A stretch of DNA of 64,000 bases from Haemaphysalis longicornis. Taxonomy: Eukaryota > Arthropoda > Arachnida > Ixodida > Ixodidae. The notes beneath the pieces are model-generated. The model ran no database searches. It was given only the letters and a program-made list of their open reading frames with translations, and was not told where the DNA came from. The position numbers were made by a program, and so were the translations under genes. How positions within the stretch are numbered: position 1 is the stretch's first letter; each line of letters starts with the position of its first letter. This document shows positions 12,239-23,410 of this stretch, piece after piece. Location of the stretch: NCBI GenBank assembly GCA_013339765.2, contig CM023448.1:191313909-191377908 (forward strand). Direction: 5' to 3'.

Positions 12239-12270
12239 AGGGAATGTATTCGGCCTGCTATACATTCCCT
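12239..12270. repeat. Short hairpin in the CAP intron
   Basis: AGGGAATGTAT (12239-12249) and its exact reverse complement (12260-12270) are separated by 10 bases. The function is unknown and could be chance. Confidence 0.5.
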
Positions 12271-15200
12271 TTATAAGAAGGAAACATTTAAGCGAGTGTC
12301 TATCGAAATTTCTAATGTAGAAAGCTAGGTGAATAGACCGCAATACCTACGCGCACCTTGCTTTCATTTTCAGCAGACGATGTCCCCGAGACGAGCCGCT
12401 GGGATTAGCGGGTAATGCGTTTGAACGTGCAGCACTCCAGCGGAGGGGAGGGTTCGCCCATTTAGGCTGTTTAGTGCTGGTAGCTCAAAAAGGTAGCCTA
12501 CAAGTGAGCTTCGAAACCCCAAGTTGGTGTTAATTGTATTGAAACAATAATTGGGTTCGAACCTGTATTACATATGACACGCATAAAATTCAGGAAACGC
12601 CACAAATGACGCAATGCTGTACATAAAATGAGGGATGCTGTTTATTGCACTAGCACACTTTGGCGCACTTTGAACACTTGATATCAGTCGGGTCCGCAGC
12701 TTGAGTGCGATTGCCAGCGTTGTCACTTTCGCCTTGCAGTGCTTTCTGTCCCTACTTATTCCCAGTAAAATACCGATCTACTTTGCATAGTGACAGAATA
12801 TTAATATCCCTGGTATAATGACATTGATGCATCTCGTTGAGATTTCACAAGCTTCAGGTTTCTCCGACCACTAAGAAAGGCATACAAACCTAATGTAATG
12901 GGGGATATAATCGTGCTGGGACAGCAGCTTTTATAGCCTGAGGCATCTTTTTCAGAGGTCAACATTTTTGTGTGGACGCCGGCGCCTCAGTTCATTTATT
13001 TTAAATTCAGGATCTCCCCATATCTTGTGTAGTCTAGCTGGAGTGTCCAAGGTGCCTGTTTGAGCTTGTCTTATTAGGGTTGCTCGGTGTCTTGGGAGCG
13101 TGTCAGAGGGCTGTGGGAGTTCCCTCCTTCCTGTGGAGTAGTCCTTCAATTTAGGTGCTGTCGAGACCGAGGTTTGCTGTCGAGGTTTGGTTCGAGGTTG
13201 GAAGGAGCCCGGGCTGCGGCTTCTCGGGCCAGCTGGTTAGCTTTCTCGTTACCTGCCATTCCTTCGTGCCCAGATATCCAGTACACTGTTACAGCTCCCT
13301 TGATGCTGTTGTTAATGGCCGCAGCTATGGGTCGTGTAGTTCCATGCTTAGCAGTTTTTGCCAGGCGCTTTTTGAGTCCGTGTTTATGTACGTGTGCTTC
13401 GTGGGGATGGATATGTGGGCAATGGCAGTGGCGATGGCTGTGAGTTCAGCCCAGCTGGGTTTGATAGGGGGGATGCACTGCTGGTACTCCAATTTTCCTT
13501 TGAGGTCAGCATACGCTATACGTGCTGCTGTGTCTGTTACTGCTGCATCTGTGTATACGTGGTTGTTGAACTGCTCCGCAACTGCTTATTTATCCAGATA
13601 TTTGGCTCAAATGCTTCTGACCTTTTTGCGTTGGCCATGCATGTGTCTTGGTATGGGTGCAACTTTGAGTAGATTGGCATGTGCGCGTTTAGACGTTCCA
13701 GGCATATAATAGGCTACCGGGGTGTGTACCCTAGACAGCGAAGTATCTGTTGCTCTGGGACTGTTGCTTGGAGTCTGAGGTGCTGGTTGTACCAATGGAC
13801 AGCTACAAGCTACTCCAGCGTATTGTGCGTTCCTGTCTCAACAAGTCGCTTGGTGCTGGCGTTGATCGGAATGCCTAGAGCAATCTTCATCGCCTTCCTA
13901 ATCAGAGCGTTGATTCTTTCTTCCTGACTTTTGGTGAAGTTGGTGTACGCTGTATGGTACGTTGTTCGTGAAATAAGGAGTGCATCCTGTAGTCGTAAGA
14001 GCTCTTGTTCCCTGCGTCCCTTTTGTCTGTTTGTGATTCTGCGCATCATGTTCAGGACTTGTTCAACTTGCCGACGAATGTGCTGAATTGTGGCATGGCC
14101 TCCCCCGTCGCTTTGAATGTGGTGTCCAAGTGCCCTGATCAACTTTTTGCAAGGAAGTGAGATGTTTCCGTTTTTGGTGACAATGGGTGGAGGCTTCCAT
14201 CTTGGGTTATGTATGAGAAGAAGCTCCCACTTTTCCGGTGAGCACTACATTCCGATTTCTTCTGCTGCCTTACTGATGTTATCGGCTGCGTGTTGTAACG
14301 TAGCCTGTATGTCGCCTAGTGAGCCTGTTTTAACCCACAATGTAATATCATCGGCGTGCATCATGTGTCCGATATTTCCAATTATCTGTATGGCCTCTGT
14401 GTATCTGAGCACAGCAAAGTTTGAAGAGTGGTAGGGAAAGTACGGAGCCTTGTGGGATTTCCTGTTGTGCGTGTTGCAATTGTTGTTATTTGATTTCTCC
14501 CAGGTGCAATGTGTCCATTCGACCCTCCAGGAAACTTCTGACATAATTGTACATGCGTTGCCGCAAACCAGTCTTGTGTACGCTGCATTGCATCATGTGC
14601 CACATTATCAAAAGCCTTTTTCAGGTCTATGGCCAAAATCGCTTTGAGCTGAGCTATGCTAACCTGTTTATATGTGTCATAGTATAGTGCAAGTACAGCA
14701 TCCTGCGTGGATAGGTGAGCTCTGTATCCAATGATATTGTGTGGCAGAATGTTTTGTTGCTCTATGTGCTTTTGCAGCCTGTCCAGTACCATTTTTTTTC
14801 CATTATCCTTCCAGCGTTCGAGGTCAGAGAGATGGGCGTGAGTTGCTATATGGCGATGTCTTTTCCCGGTTTTGGGATGAAGGTGACGTTCGCACTCTTC
14901 CATTCAGTTGGCACTGTGCCCAGTACCAATGTCTCATTGATGGTTTCGAGCAGGAATTCCTGATCTGCTTCAGAAAGGTTCCTAATTTGAGCGGTTTTTA
15001 GTCGATCAGGCCCTGTTTCCCTGTTTTTTTTTCAATTTCCCCTTATTCTGTGAATAGCCCATCGAAATTCAAGTAACGTAAACGGTTCATCGATGTCATA
15101 GTTGGTGGGGCCTTCATACTCTTTGTAGGCAGGTTCTTGTCGTGCTGGGATGTACGTGCTTTGTAAATATGGCAGGAGATGTGCGTCGTTGTCCTTGTAC

Positions 15201-16338
15201 TGCAGGTGCTGCAAAATCTTGTGGTTGTTTATGGTCCTGCTTTGGTTGGGCTCTATGAGTGCTTTGACAACGTTCCAGGTGCGGGCGAGATTGAGGGTGC
15301 CATTCAGTTCACGCACGTCTCGTGCTGTTGTTCTCGGCTGAGTTGGTCCTGAGTACTCTTGTGTCTCTTAGTTTATTCTGTCGATGCACGCGTTCAGCCT
15401 ACGGTTTGTTTTGCTGCTTTTTCCATCGCCTTCGTGAGTCCTAGGTGCAAAAGGTGGTTGTCAGTGCTTGGCTGATCCTCGTGTTGTTGCAGGTACTCTG
15501 GGTGCTGTTTCTTGACTGTTTCTAGTTGTTGTGCCCATTCTGATACACTTCTTGCCTGTACAGTTTGCCGTTCCATGCCTATTGGGTGCCAATTTGTGAT
15601 ACCACGTTTCGTTTGCCCTTTTGCGACTCGTATGCCCACTTTTATTTGTATGAGTGCGTGGACACTTGTTAAGTGTTATGCGTATTCGTCCACTTGGTTT
15701 GCAGGGTCCCTTGCAGGAAGTAAGGTCTGGGTTGGTATCCCTTTCAACCGAGTTGCCTGTTCTTGTGGGTTCGGCGATGTCGTTTAGGAGTGTAATCCCG
15801 CTTCCCTGCATGAAGTTGTGCAGCTGTCGACCTTTTGGCGAGCCTCTTTTGTAGCCCCAGGCTGTGGGTACATCATTGAAGTCACCAGCTATAAGGTGCC
15901 ACATTCTTTTCCCAGCTGCTACTTTGATTGCATGTATGACATGGTGCACTTTCCCCTTTGGTGGGCTTTATATGTTTTTAATGCGCATATCACACTGATT
16001 GTTGCGTAGGAGCAGTGTATGTGCCTGCTCTGTTTCTTGTATTACATCGAGATGCTAGTCTTTGTGGCAAGGGTGGCAAATCTGTCGTTATTTGACTACG
16101 TTATGTACCCAGTAAGTTGTGGTTGCTTGTCTGGCTGTTGTCCGATGTCCGATGTCCGATTTGTCGTTTTGGGCTTGTGTGCATTTGTGTAGCGCTCCTT
16201 TCTTGTTCCGGAAACTTCGGCAGTTCCATTGCCATGCTACAATTCGTTTAAGGCCACGGGCTCCTGGACATCGACTGACGAAGCGTCCACCTGGAACCTC
16301 CCTCTCGGGTGGTTACGCTCAGCAAAGATGGGAAATAA

Positions 16339-16760
16339 AGTTTTTGTAGCGCAAGCTACACTACGCTACCTCGGGCAGGTCTTCGCGGGGTGACCAGTTT
16401 TGTCCCTTGAGTACTAGAAGTCAAACCACACCCTCTTCTGCAAGCGCCCAGCACGGAGCAGCGGTCCGATGGCGGGGAGAGATAGGCGGCAGGGGAGAGA
16501 TAATCGAGGAGCAAAAAGAGACGTGGTGGGACCCGTGCGCGGGACGTGGCGGAGGAAGGTGAGGAGGCCGCCGACATAACGATAAGCGCGCGCCACGAAG
16601 GAAGGCCAAGAGGCTACGTGCGGCACAGAACCGTGTGCGATAGAGGAAGTCGAACATCCAGCTGTGGTTCCTCGTACAGCGGCAAGGCTCAAACAACGCT
16701 GTGAGGCGAAAAAGAGGAAAAACGCTACTGTTGCGTACAGCTTCGCTACCTTCGAGTCTT
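16339..16760. mobile_element. Possible foldback/MITE inside the I-type LINE
   Basis: It separates LINE ORF1 (ends 16796) from the ORF2 start near 16245. The left end reads TTTTTGTAGCGCAAGCTACA and the right end, inverted, reads GGTAGCGAAGCTGTACGC. TTTTTGTAGCG..AGCTACACT recurs at 49268. The internal sequence is GC-rich and matches no LINE protein. The terminal matches are imperfect, so the limits are tentative. Confidence 0.4.
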
Positions 16761-17938
16761 GCGCATTAGTGTGAGCTTCCTTCATTTCTCTCTCTCTAAG
16801 CATGGTGGGCTTCCTTGTCCACTGTGAGGCCTTGTAGATTCGTCTGGATTTGGGTTACTATTAGGGGAGTTAGGAGTGCAATAACCTTTTCTGCAATCAC
16901 TGGGATGAGGCCATCGATTTTCCTTTGTATTGAGTTTTCTATATTCTGATCCAATTCAGTTTGCTTTTGCGCTATGACCTGTAACTCTATTTTGAGGTGG
17001 GATATTTCTGTTGCGGAGTCTGATGCTAGTGATCTGCATCGCTTGGGCGTCGGCAACATGTCGTCATGTCTAGGAGTGCGTTTCCATTTCCTGGTTTTCG
17101 GTTGATTCTAGTGGTGTACTGGCTGTAGTAACCGCGTGTGTTTCCATTTCCTGGGGTTGGAGTGAAGTTACTGGTGGTCTTGTCTCAGTATGTGCCCTGT
17201 AAACTGTGTCTGCCTTGGGCTTGGTGTGCATAAGTATGTTCCTGTATGACCTAGCTGCTTCCTTTGGTGTGGGGGTCATGTGTAGTGGTGTTATGGATTC
17301 CTGACCTACCTGCAGCGTTGCGTTGACTGCAATTGATTTCGTCTTGATTGGCTGCGTCGTTCTCTGCTACGGACGCGGCTACGTAATCTTGGTCTGTGGT
17401 CGATTTTAACCGTCTTGTAGTTTTCTTCGTGAGTCTTCTGTTGCATCTTGCGTCGATGAACACGTTTTTGGCAGGCCATTTGTCTTACTGCCTTGTCTAC
17501 TTCTCTTCTTACTTCACACGTGATGTCGTCGGCGCCATGATTCCCTCCACAGTTGGTGCAGCGTGCAGCGTACTTGGTGCAGGCATTCTTGGTGGTCTGT
17601 GATGTCGGTGTTGTATTTACCGCATTTGGGGCATCTTGGCCGACCCGCTCTTTTGCAAACGTCTGCTCTGTGTCCGATGGCGAGGCAATTCGTGCAGAAT
17701 TGGGCCCTTGGTCTGTGAGGAAAGCATCTGTAGACTCCTCCCGCGTACACAACTTCTCTTGGTATGTAGCTCCCTTCGAAGGTGCTAATAGCAGTTGCTG
17801 TGTGCCCCATCATGCGTGCTGCTAGGATGCGGTATCCAGGAGCGGTCAGGTGCCTTTCTAAGTCTTCTGGGCTTGGGCCCTGTCGAATGTTGTGTATGAC
17901 TCCTTTGCATGTGTTTTCTGGGCTCGATTCATAAATTA

Positions 17939-18178
17939 CCCACCGCGGTGGCTCAGTGGCTAAGGCGTTGCGCTGCTGAGCTCGAGTTCGCGGGTTCGAT
18001 TCCTGGCCGTGCCGGCCGCTTTTCTGATGGATGCGGAAAGCAAGAACGCCCGTGTGTACGAGATCTCGGCGCACGTTAAAGATTCCCAGGTGGTCAAAAT
18101 TAATCCGGAGCCCTCCACTACGGCGCGCCTCATCGCTTTCTTTGCGTCGGCGTGGTAAACCCTACAATCATCACTCAA
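17939..18178 (+). mobile_element. tRNA-derived SINE (Ruka-like) with 13-bp target duplication
   Basis: This is a complete copy. The head CACCGCGGTGGCTCAGTGGC carries an A box and GGGTTCGATTCC a B box. The body contains TTTTCTGATGG, AAAGATTCCCAGGTGGTC and AATCCGGAGCCCTCC, and it ends GTAAACCCTACAATC. TCGATTCATAAAT is present on both sides (17924-17936 and 18179-18191). It is inserted in ORF1 of the I-type LINE. Removing one repeat restores the LINE frame GESPYTISIYESSPEN. Confidence 0.9.
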
Positions 18179-18329
18179 TCGATTCATAAATCGAGATGGT
18201 GTAGGGGCTTTCTCCTTCGTTGAGAGATGTGAGCTTTTTCAGCTTTTCCGTCGCATTCCCGTTCTAGCTGGTGATTATAAGGCTTTTTTGTTCGCAAGGT
18301 CACTAAGTTACGGAATACAAGCGAGGAAA

Positions 18330-18680
18330 AGGCGCTCTCGCTGGGCATATTACCTGTGTGCCAAATACCTCTCCCGGATACTCTCTGATATCGGGGACGC
18401 GTTTCAAACGCAGGTGCCCGTCGCGCTGACCCGCCTCCACACCACCCATATACTTTAACTGCGACGAATTTACCATTGTTGAAAACGGGTTCGGACCCTC
18501 CTAATATCCCTTTCCGGTCAGGGCTCTTGCTTACAAAGTCGCGGTGCAACTAAATCCAAGGCACGAAAAGGCACCCTCCCCGAGATTTCCTACCGCGAGA
18601 TTGCACCCAACCAAAGGTCCGGTGTGACGAGTTTACCTATGACAAGTTCTCCTGTGACGAGAGCGATTATGACGAGTGGA
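18330..18680 (-). repeat. Dispersed repeat family B, copy 3
   Basis: Reverse complement of the family at 11170. On the - strand it has GGAGGGTGCCTTTTCGTG, GTTGCACCGCGACTTTGTAA, AAGAGCCCTGACCGG, then TCAGCGCGACGGGCACCTG and TTTGAAACGC. It abuts the 5' end of the I-type LINE. Confidence 0.6.
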
Positions 18681-18797
18681 TACGTTCTCTTATAGCACGG
18701 CATAGTGTGGGAAGTCAATCCGCAGATAAATAACGTATCTAAACAGCGTTCACGTATACAACCACCTCGTAAAGATTTGCCTACGTTTGTTATAATG

Positions 18798-18812
18798 TTG
18801 ATTGATTGATTG

Positions 18813-18899
<87 letters not shown>
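18798..18899 (-). repeat. (GATT)n array, expanded SINE tail
   Basis: About 100 bases of GATT units with one break near the left end. It directly continues into the SINE body at 18900, so it is an expansion of that SINE's normally short CAAT tail. It reads INQS in one frame and encodes nothing. Confidence 0.9.
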
Positions 18900-18901
<2 letters not shown>

Positions 18902-19010
18902 CCTGCAGGGGGTCTTTAACGTGCGCCCAAATCTTGAAACACACGGGCATTTTCATTTTTCGCCTCGATCAGGAAAGCGGCCGCCGCGGCCGGGAATCGA
19001 ACCCGCGTTT
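18798..19010 (-). mobile_element. tRNA-derived SINE (Ruka-like), partial, with long tail
   Basis: On the - strand a B-box region (GGGTTCGATTCCCGGCCGC) leads to the GGAAAG/GAGGCGAAAAATG body and GCGCACGTTAAAGACCCCC. The part normally following (GGTGGTCAAAAT to CATCGC) is missing, and the sequence jumps straight to the GATT tail. The A-box end is also missing. Confidence 0.8.
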
Positions 19011-20582
19011 GCTGTTAAAACTGTATACTTATCGTAACTCTTTACTGCGACAGTGGCGCACCCATATTTTTGGTTTTGAGTGGTGTTTTCCGGAAGCTTT
19101 CGGTATCAGATCGGAGTGGTTCAAACCGCATCTCCTCTTTATGGGGGCAGGAATGAAGGGGCGCTAACACTTTGGAGGCCTTCTGTCACCCCAATCGCCC
19201 CCCCCCCCCCCCCCCTTCCACTTTGGTTTTTTTCTCCTGCCTACATACCTGAACAGCAGCGCATTGCTGGCTAAAAATGGAACAGCCGACTGAAAAGCGT
19301 CGCTTCTTGCAGGCAAGGAATAGTAGTTTACGGTGGAGGAACATACGTAAGCTTGAAATCTCGCACCCATTTCACTCGTGGATTGGAAATAGGAAGCTAT
19401 GGGGTAGCGAAAACTAATTCGCACTTTGAGGAACAAGTTAGCATTGAGAGACTTCCTTCAGATAATTGCATTTGTGCATAAAAGTCGAAATTTCACGAAT
19501 GCGACAGAAGAACACTAAAGAAAGTTCGTGACGCGTGTTCCATGACCGCTTGCATGGACCGGACGTCGCCCCAGAACGACGCTTCCAGTCAGCTGCAAGT
19601 GCCATTCCATTGAGAGATGTAAACTTGTGCATTGAGCCATTTCGTAGTATTTCTGTCCAGGCAAATGGTTCGCATAGTAATATCATACCCTAGTCATTTT
19701 CCCTTTGGTTGTGCTTGCCGCTTAGATTTTCCCTTATGGTGGGTGGTCAGAAGTACGCGAGACGAGGTGTAATGAAAGGAAAGGGTTCGTGTATTAGAGC
19801 AGAAAGAGATAAAACTCAGGGGGAGTTACGCACTGAGGCGGAACAAGGCCTCCTTCTCCTCCTCCTCCTGGTCCCTCCGGGATAAGTGAAGATATGCCTC
19901 CGGGGTTTTTGAGTCCACATTTCAAAGTTTGCCTTAGGGCCTGCTCGAGCAATAGTTTCCCGTGGGCTCTCTGTGCAGCGTTATAGCTGTCTTTTGATAT
20001 TTATCGCGAGTAATGCTGCCTACGAAGTTGATGGCATTCCTTTGGTATCGCACTGTCGTTGCCACAAAAACCAACGAAGCAATTCCACAAAATTAATAAT
20101 GCTGCGATTTTGATCTCTCCAGTTTTTATATTACCGCATCGGAGGAGGCCAACGGAGCCGGAGCTCTAATGGCAACAGGACTGGTGGGAGTACAAACCTA
20201 AAGTCAAAATGCACCCGCGTGTCTTGACCGGAACCTTGAACGCACAAGTTCGGGATTTCGTACCGAATAAGGGCAATGATGGTATTGCTCATTTATGGTG
20301 CATTCTTCGAAAATTCGAGGGAACAACGCCCTGGTCTCACTTGCTCAAACTAAATTTTTGAAATTTGTGTGTTTTTACGTCCGCATTTCATTGAGCCCAT
20401 GCGCTTGCGACAGATCGTGTTTGAGTTTGGCGCCACCACCTGAAGCGGCGCGATTGAGGAGCGTTCGATCGCTCCAAGCACGCGCAGTGGATTCGCCATG
20501 CCGCATTCACTATTAAAGGGACACTGAAATGAATTTTTCAAGCTACTGTTTTTCCTTTCACTGCGTAGATTGACTCAAATAA
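19011..20582. other. Intronic DNA, one MITE end
   Basis: No gene was recognised. Poly-C lies at 19198-19214. TTAAAGGGACACTGAAA at 20513 looks like one end of a TTAA MITE whose partner is missing, cut off before the SINE at 20583. Confidence 0.4.
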
Positions 20583-20828
20583 ACCCGCCGCGGTGGCTCA
20601 GTGGCTAAGGCGTTGCGCTGCTGAGCACGAGGTCGCGGGTTCGATTCCCGGCCGCGGCGGCCGCTTTTCTGATGGAGGCGAAAAGCAAAAAACGCCCGTG
20701 TGTACGAGATTTTCGGCGCACGATAAAGATCCCCAGGTGGTCAAAATTAATCCGGAGCCCTCCACTACGGCGCGCCTCATCGCCTGCGTTGCGTCGGCGC
20801 GTTAAACCCTACAATCAATCAATCAATA
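20583..20828 (+). mobile_element. tRNA-derived SINE (Ruka-like), best-preserved copy
   Basis: Head CCGCCGCGGTGGCTCAGTGG with a clear A box, then GCGCTGCTGAGCACGAGGTC and the B box GGGTTCGATTCCC. The body has GCCGCTTTTCTGATGGAGG and GATCCCCAGGTGGTCAAAAT, and the 3' end is GTTAAACCCTACAATCAATC. It has intact RNA polymerase III boxes. It sits next to the poly-A end of the zf-RVT LINE. No clear target duplication was seen. Confidence 0.9.
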
Positions 20829-20834
20829 GGAGTT

Positions 20835-22530
20835 TTTTTTTCTTGAATACCTGGAAATTTTAGAAAACTCCAGACAAGGCAAAAAACACACAATACAAAC
20901 ACTAACAGGCAGCAAAGGGTAAGGACGTCAGTCTAACAAAGATTGGCACCATTTCAAAACTCAGGCAAGCAAACATACGCATCCAAAGCGGCAGCCACTC
21001 CGGTGGATCACTCAACCCAGCATTACAACACTCCGCACCCAACGCCGCCCGTTCCCGAAAAATGAACTTGGTCGGCCTAGGGGGTTCCGCATGCCGATCA
21101 GTCATGCGGCACGCCCTGAAGCTAAACAATGCTAGGAGAACAAAAGCGTCATTTTGCACCCGATTAACATCTTCAAATGGCAAGAAGCGAATGGTGGTGC
21201 TAATGTCCTTTTTTAGTGTCCGTTGCAGAACGTTCCAGAAAAACATCGCGTCACGGCACAGCACAAAACAATGGTCAATAGTCTCTGGTTGATTGCACAA
21301 GCGGAAATTGTTTGACCAAGGGATAGGCATTCCTTTTTCGCGCTGCCATGTTTTAACTGGAAGCGTTTGCGAATTAAGCTGAATGGGACCCTGAAACACT
21401 TTCGATGAGCGCTTTCACTCTTTCCTTCGCGTCTGGAAGCACTGCGAAAGCTACAGTTATCGCCGGCACTGAGCGGCACTGCGTGATTTTCTCGTCGCAC
21501 CAGATACGCCTTCCGTTTCTGCTTTGCTTGTGGGCTTTTTTTTTTAAGTTGCTATTGAAAAGCGTTAATTGCTGCAAGTGGAGTAAAACCGGTCAAGAGC
21601 CGCTACATGGCCTCAGTGACGTAATTCCGGCCGTCGAAGAACGTCAAGACCGGGAAAGAGCGAAAAATCATTTGAGCGACTTTCCAAGTTATCTAATGAG
21701 CATAGAGCAGTAATTTTTGGCTGAGGTACTTTGAGACCCCCTAATCTAAGTACTGGGTGTGTTGGGTGACTACGTTCTGCAAGCATTTAAGATTTCAAAA
21801 AAAAAAAGGTTAAAAAGGTGTTGCAGGGTTCCTTTAAAGAATAACGTTTTGGCATTTGGCGGCACGCACATTCGCTTGACACTGTCTAAAAGATTCTCAT
21901 GGTCCCGCAAGTATAGCTGGTGATCAAGAGGCACGGGGAACAGATTATGAATTAAAGTGTTCGTCATAGCCTTCCTTGAAAGACTAAAGAGGTACTCCAG
22001 CAAAAACCGCGCAGTAAAGAAATGAAAAGTATCCACTACTTCCTTTAGAAAACCCCATGGCGGCTGAACCTTAACATCACCCGTAGAAACAAGGAGAAAA
22101 GGTAAATGGTAACTCATGCGCACCTGGAATACAGTAAGTAAAAGTGGATGATCCGGCAACTCGTACAAGAAAAACCGAGACACAAGTTGGTGCACAAACA
22201 AATGCATTAACCCAACACCACCAAACCCTAAAGGAAGAAACAAATTATCCCTGCGCATTGACTCCCATTCAGATCCCCGCACGAAAATAGCAAATACTCT
22301 GTGTAGATCCTGGACTTTCGCCTGCGTACAGTTAAGTACCTGAAGCACATAAACAAGCTTTGGTACTAAGAAGAGGTTGCACACCTACGCACGGGCAAAT
22401 ACAGAAGGTTCTCGCCCCATCCATGCCTGCGAGGCGCGCTTGACATGCGGGAGTGCTGAAGACTAGTGTGGCCCAGAGTTCCTTATATGGTGCAAAGACA
22501 CGCCAAGGTACTCAAGCAGCGTAATAAGCT
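20835..22530 (-). mobile_element. zf-RVT-type LINE 3' half, interrupted by a MITE
   Basis: Two - strand segments belong to one protein. 22384-21838 has VCNLFLVPKLVYVLQVLNC, RRDNLFLPLGFGGVGLMHLF and RMCVPPNAKTLFF. 21373-20902 resumes NSQTLPVKTWQREKG, then the zinc-binding CNQPETIDHCFVLCRDAMFF and WNVLQRTLKKD. This is the region after the RT domain that carries the zf-RVT motif in Tx1/L1-like and related LINEs. The RT core is absent, so the copy is 5'-truncated near 22530. The 3' end has a short poly-A (poly-T on + at 20835-20843). The clade name is inferred; the zinc motif is visible. Confidence 0.75.
21378..21837. mobile_element. TTAA MITE, family A, copy 2
   Basis: GGGACCCTGAAACACTTTCG near 21384 and GTGTTGCAGGGTTCCTTTAA ending at 21837 are the inverted ends. 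The body is collinear with the copies at 9400 and 31815. It splits the zf-RVT LINE protein between KTLFF and NSQTLPVKTW. Joining across TTAA (21374-21377 and 21834-21837) restores the frame. Confidence 0.8.
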
Positions 22531-23410
22531 AGCGATGTCAGGGGTGGAAATATAAAATATATAATAAATAGCCAGTTAAAATTTTTATTTAGTTTTAGCC
22601 TTTAAAGCAGCTTAGACGACTAGTTCTTGTATAGCGCTCGTGCAGTGAGCGTCCCCCAAATTCCCACAATATCTCATGTCTAGCGACTGCATCCCTTAGA
22701 CGCAAAAGCGTTCGCGGATGTGTGCTCGTGCTGCTTTCCGCTGTGCTAGTTCACCCAGCGCAGAAAGTGCTTCCCGAACCCTGGTTTTAAGCTGTGAGAT
22801 AAAAAATGTCGCTTGATTTTAATTCCTTAGTACCTATATTAACTTCGCTGACTCTTCTCCCGCCTTTAATTCGCCTTCGATTTTTCTATAGTATACTATA
22901 GCTACCAGTCAGCGAAGCGTCGCATGTGCGCTTGTGTGGAGCGGGTTGAACTCAAAGCTTGAAGCAGCCTACAAACTAACAAACTAAAGGCGCATTCTTC
23001 CTGGCACAAACGTGCCGTCTTAATTTCAACTAAGCGAACATATTGCGGTGACCCGCCGGCCGCCGGCCGACTAAACGCTGGGCCGACTGATCCTGTCGGA
23101 GGGTTGGCGAGCCGTGCAGTAGCGCAGTCAAGCGAAGCCATCTTGTCTTGATGTCATACAAAACGTCATAGAAATCCGCAAGGAGGACTTAGAGAGGAGG
23201 ACAGCATTTCCGAGTTAATTTTGCTGCTGAATAAAGTCGCGTAAACGTAGCGAGAGGGGTGAAAACATGGCCTAGAGACTCCGGACTATATGTATACAAT
23301 TTGCGCTAGTAATCCCGCAAATGTACAAATGAGTGTCTCTTCAATCGTTCGTCACGTTGCTAGCGCAGTGTGCTTACCCCGCTCCCTTTCCCCACTTCTG
23401 TCCTGTGCAG
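22531..23410. other. End of the CAP intron, nothing recognised
   Basis: No repeat family or gene was identified. The last 60 bases before 23411 are pyrimidine-rich (CCCTTTCCCC, CTTCTGTCCTGTGCAG), as expected for a splice acceptor. Confidence 0.5.

Larger units (their letters stand above)
12950..18300 (-). mobile_element. Long I-type LINE (ORF1 + EN-RT-RNase H), inactive
   Basis: ORF1 runs from about 18290 down to 16796. It carries IYESSPENTCKGVI, two zinc knuckles (CTNCLAIGHRADVC near 17680 and CPKCGKYNTD following) and a coiled-coil-like tail. ORF2 starts near 16245 with AWQWNCRSFRNK, typical of the I-clade endonuclease start. It continues with GDFNDVPTAWGY and RTGNSVERDTNPDLT (15949-15700), an RT with AILAIDLKKAFDNV (motif A, near 14640) and HADDITLW (14336-14359), and an RNase H domain with AELTAIATA and INTDSKSA (near 13370-13460). 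Many stops and frameshifts are present. A SINE (17939-18178) and a foldback element (16339-16760) interrupt it. It lies antisense in the CAP intron. Both ends are approximate. Confidence 0.85.
10920..23410 (+). other. 12.5-kb intron of the CAP gene, filled with mobile elements
   Basis: The intron runs from GTAATT at 10920 to the CAG ending at 23410. It joins two exons whose phases (1 and 1) and protein content agree. It holds a diverged dispersed repeat, a long antisense I-type LINE, a foldback element inside that LINE, three SINEs, a long GATT array and a zf-RVT LINE carrying a MITE. The intron length comes from these insertions, none of which touches the splice sites. Confidence 0.8.

Noticed and set aside
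13155..13709. 184-residue open frame on the + strand
   Set aside because: It is the antisense shadow of the I-type LINE RNase H region.
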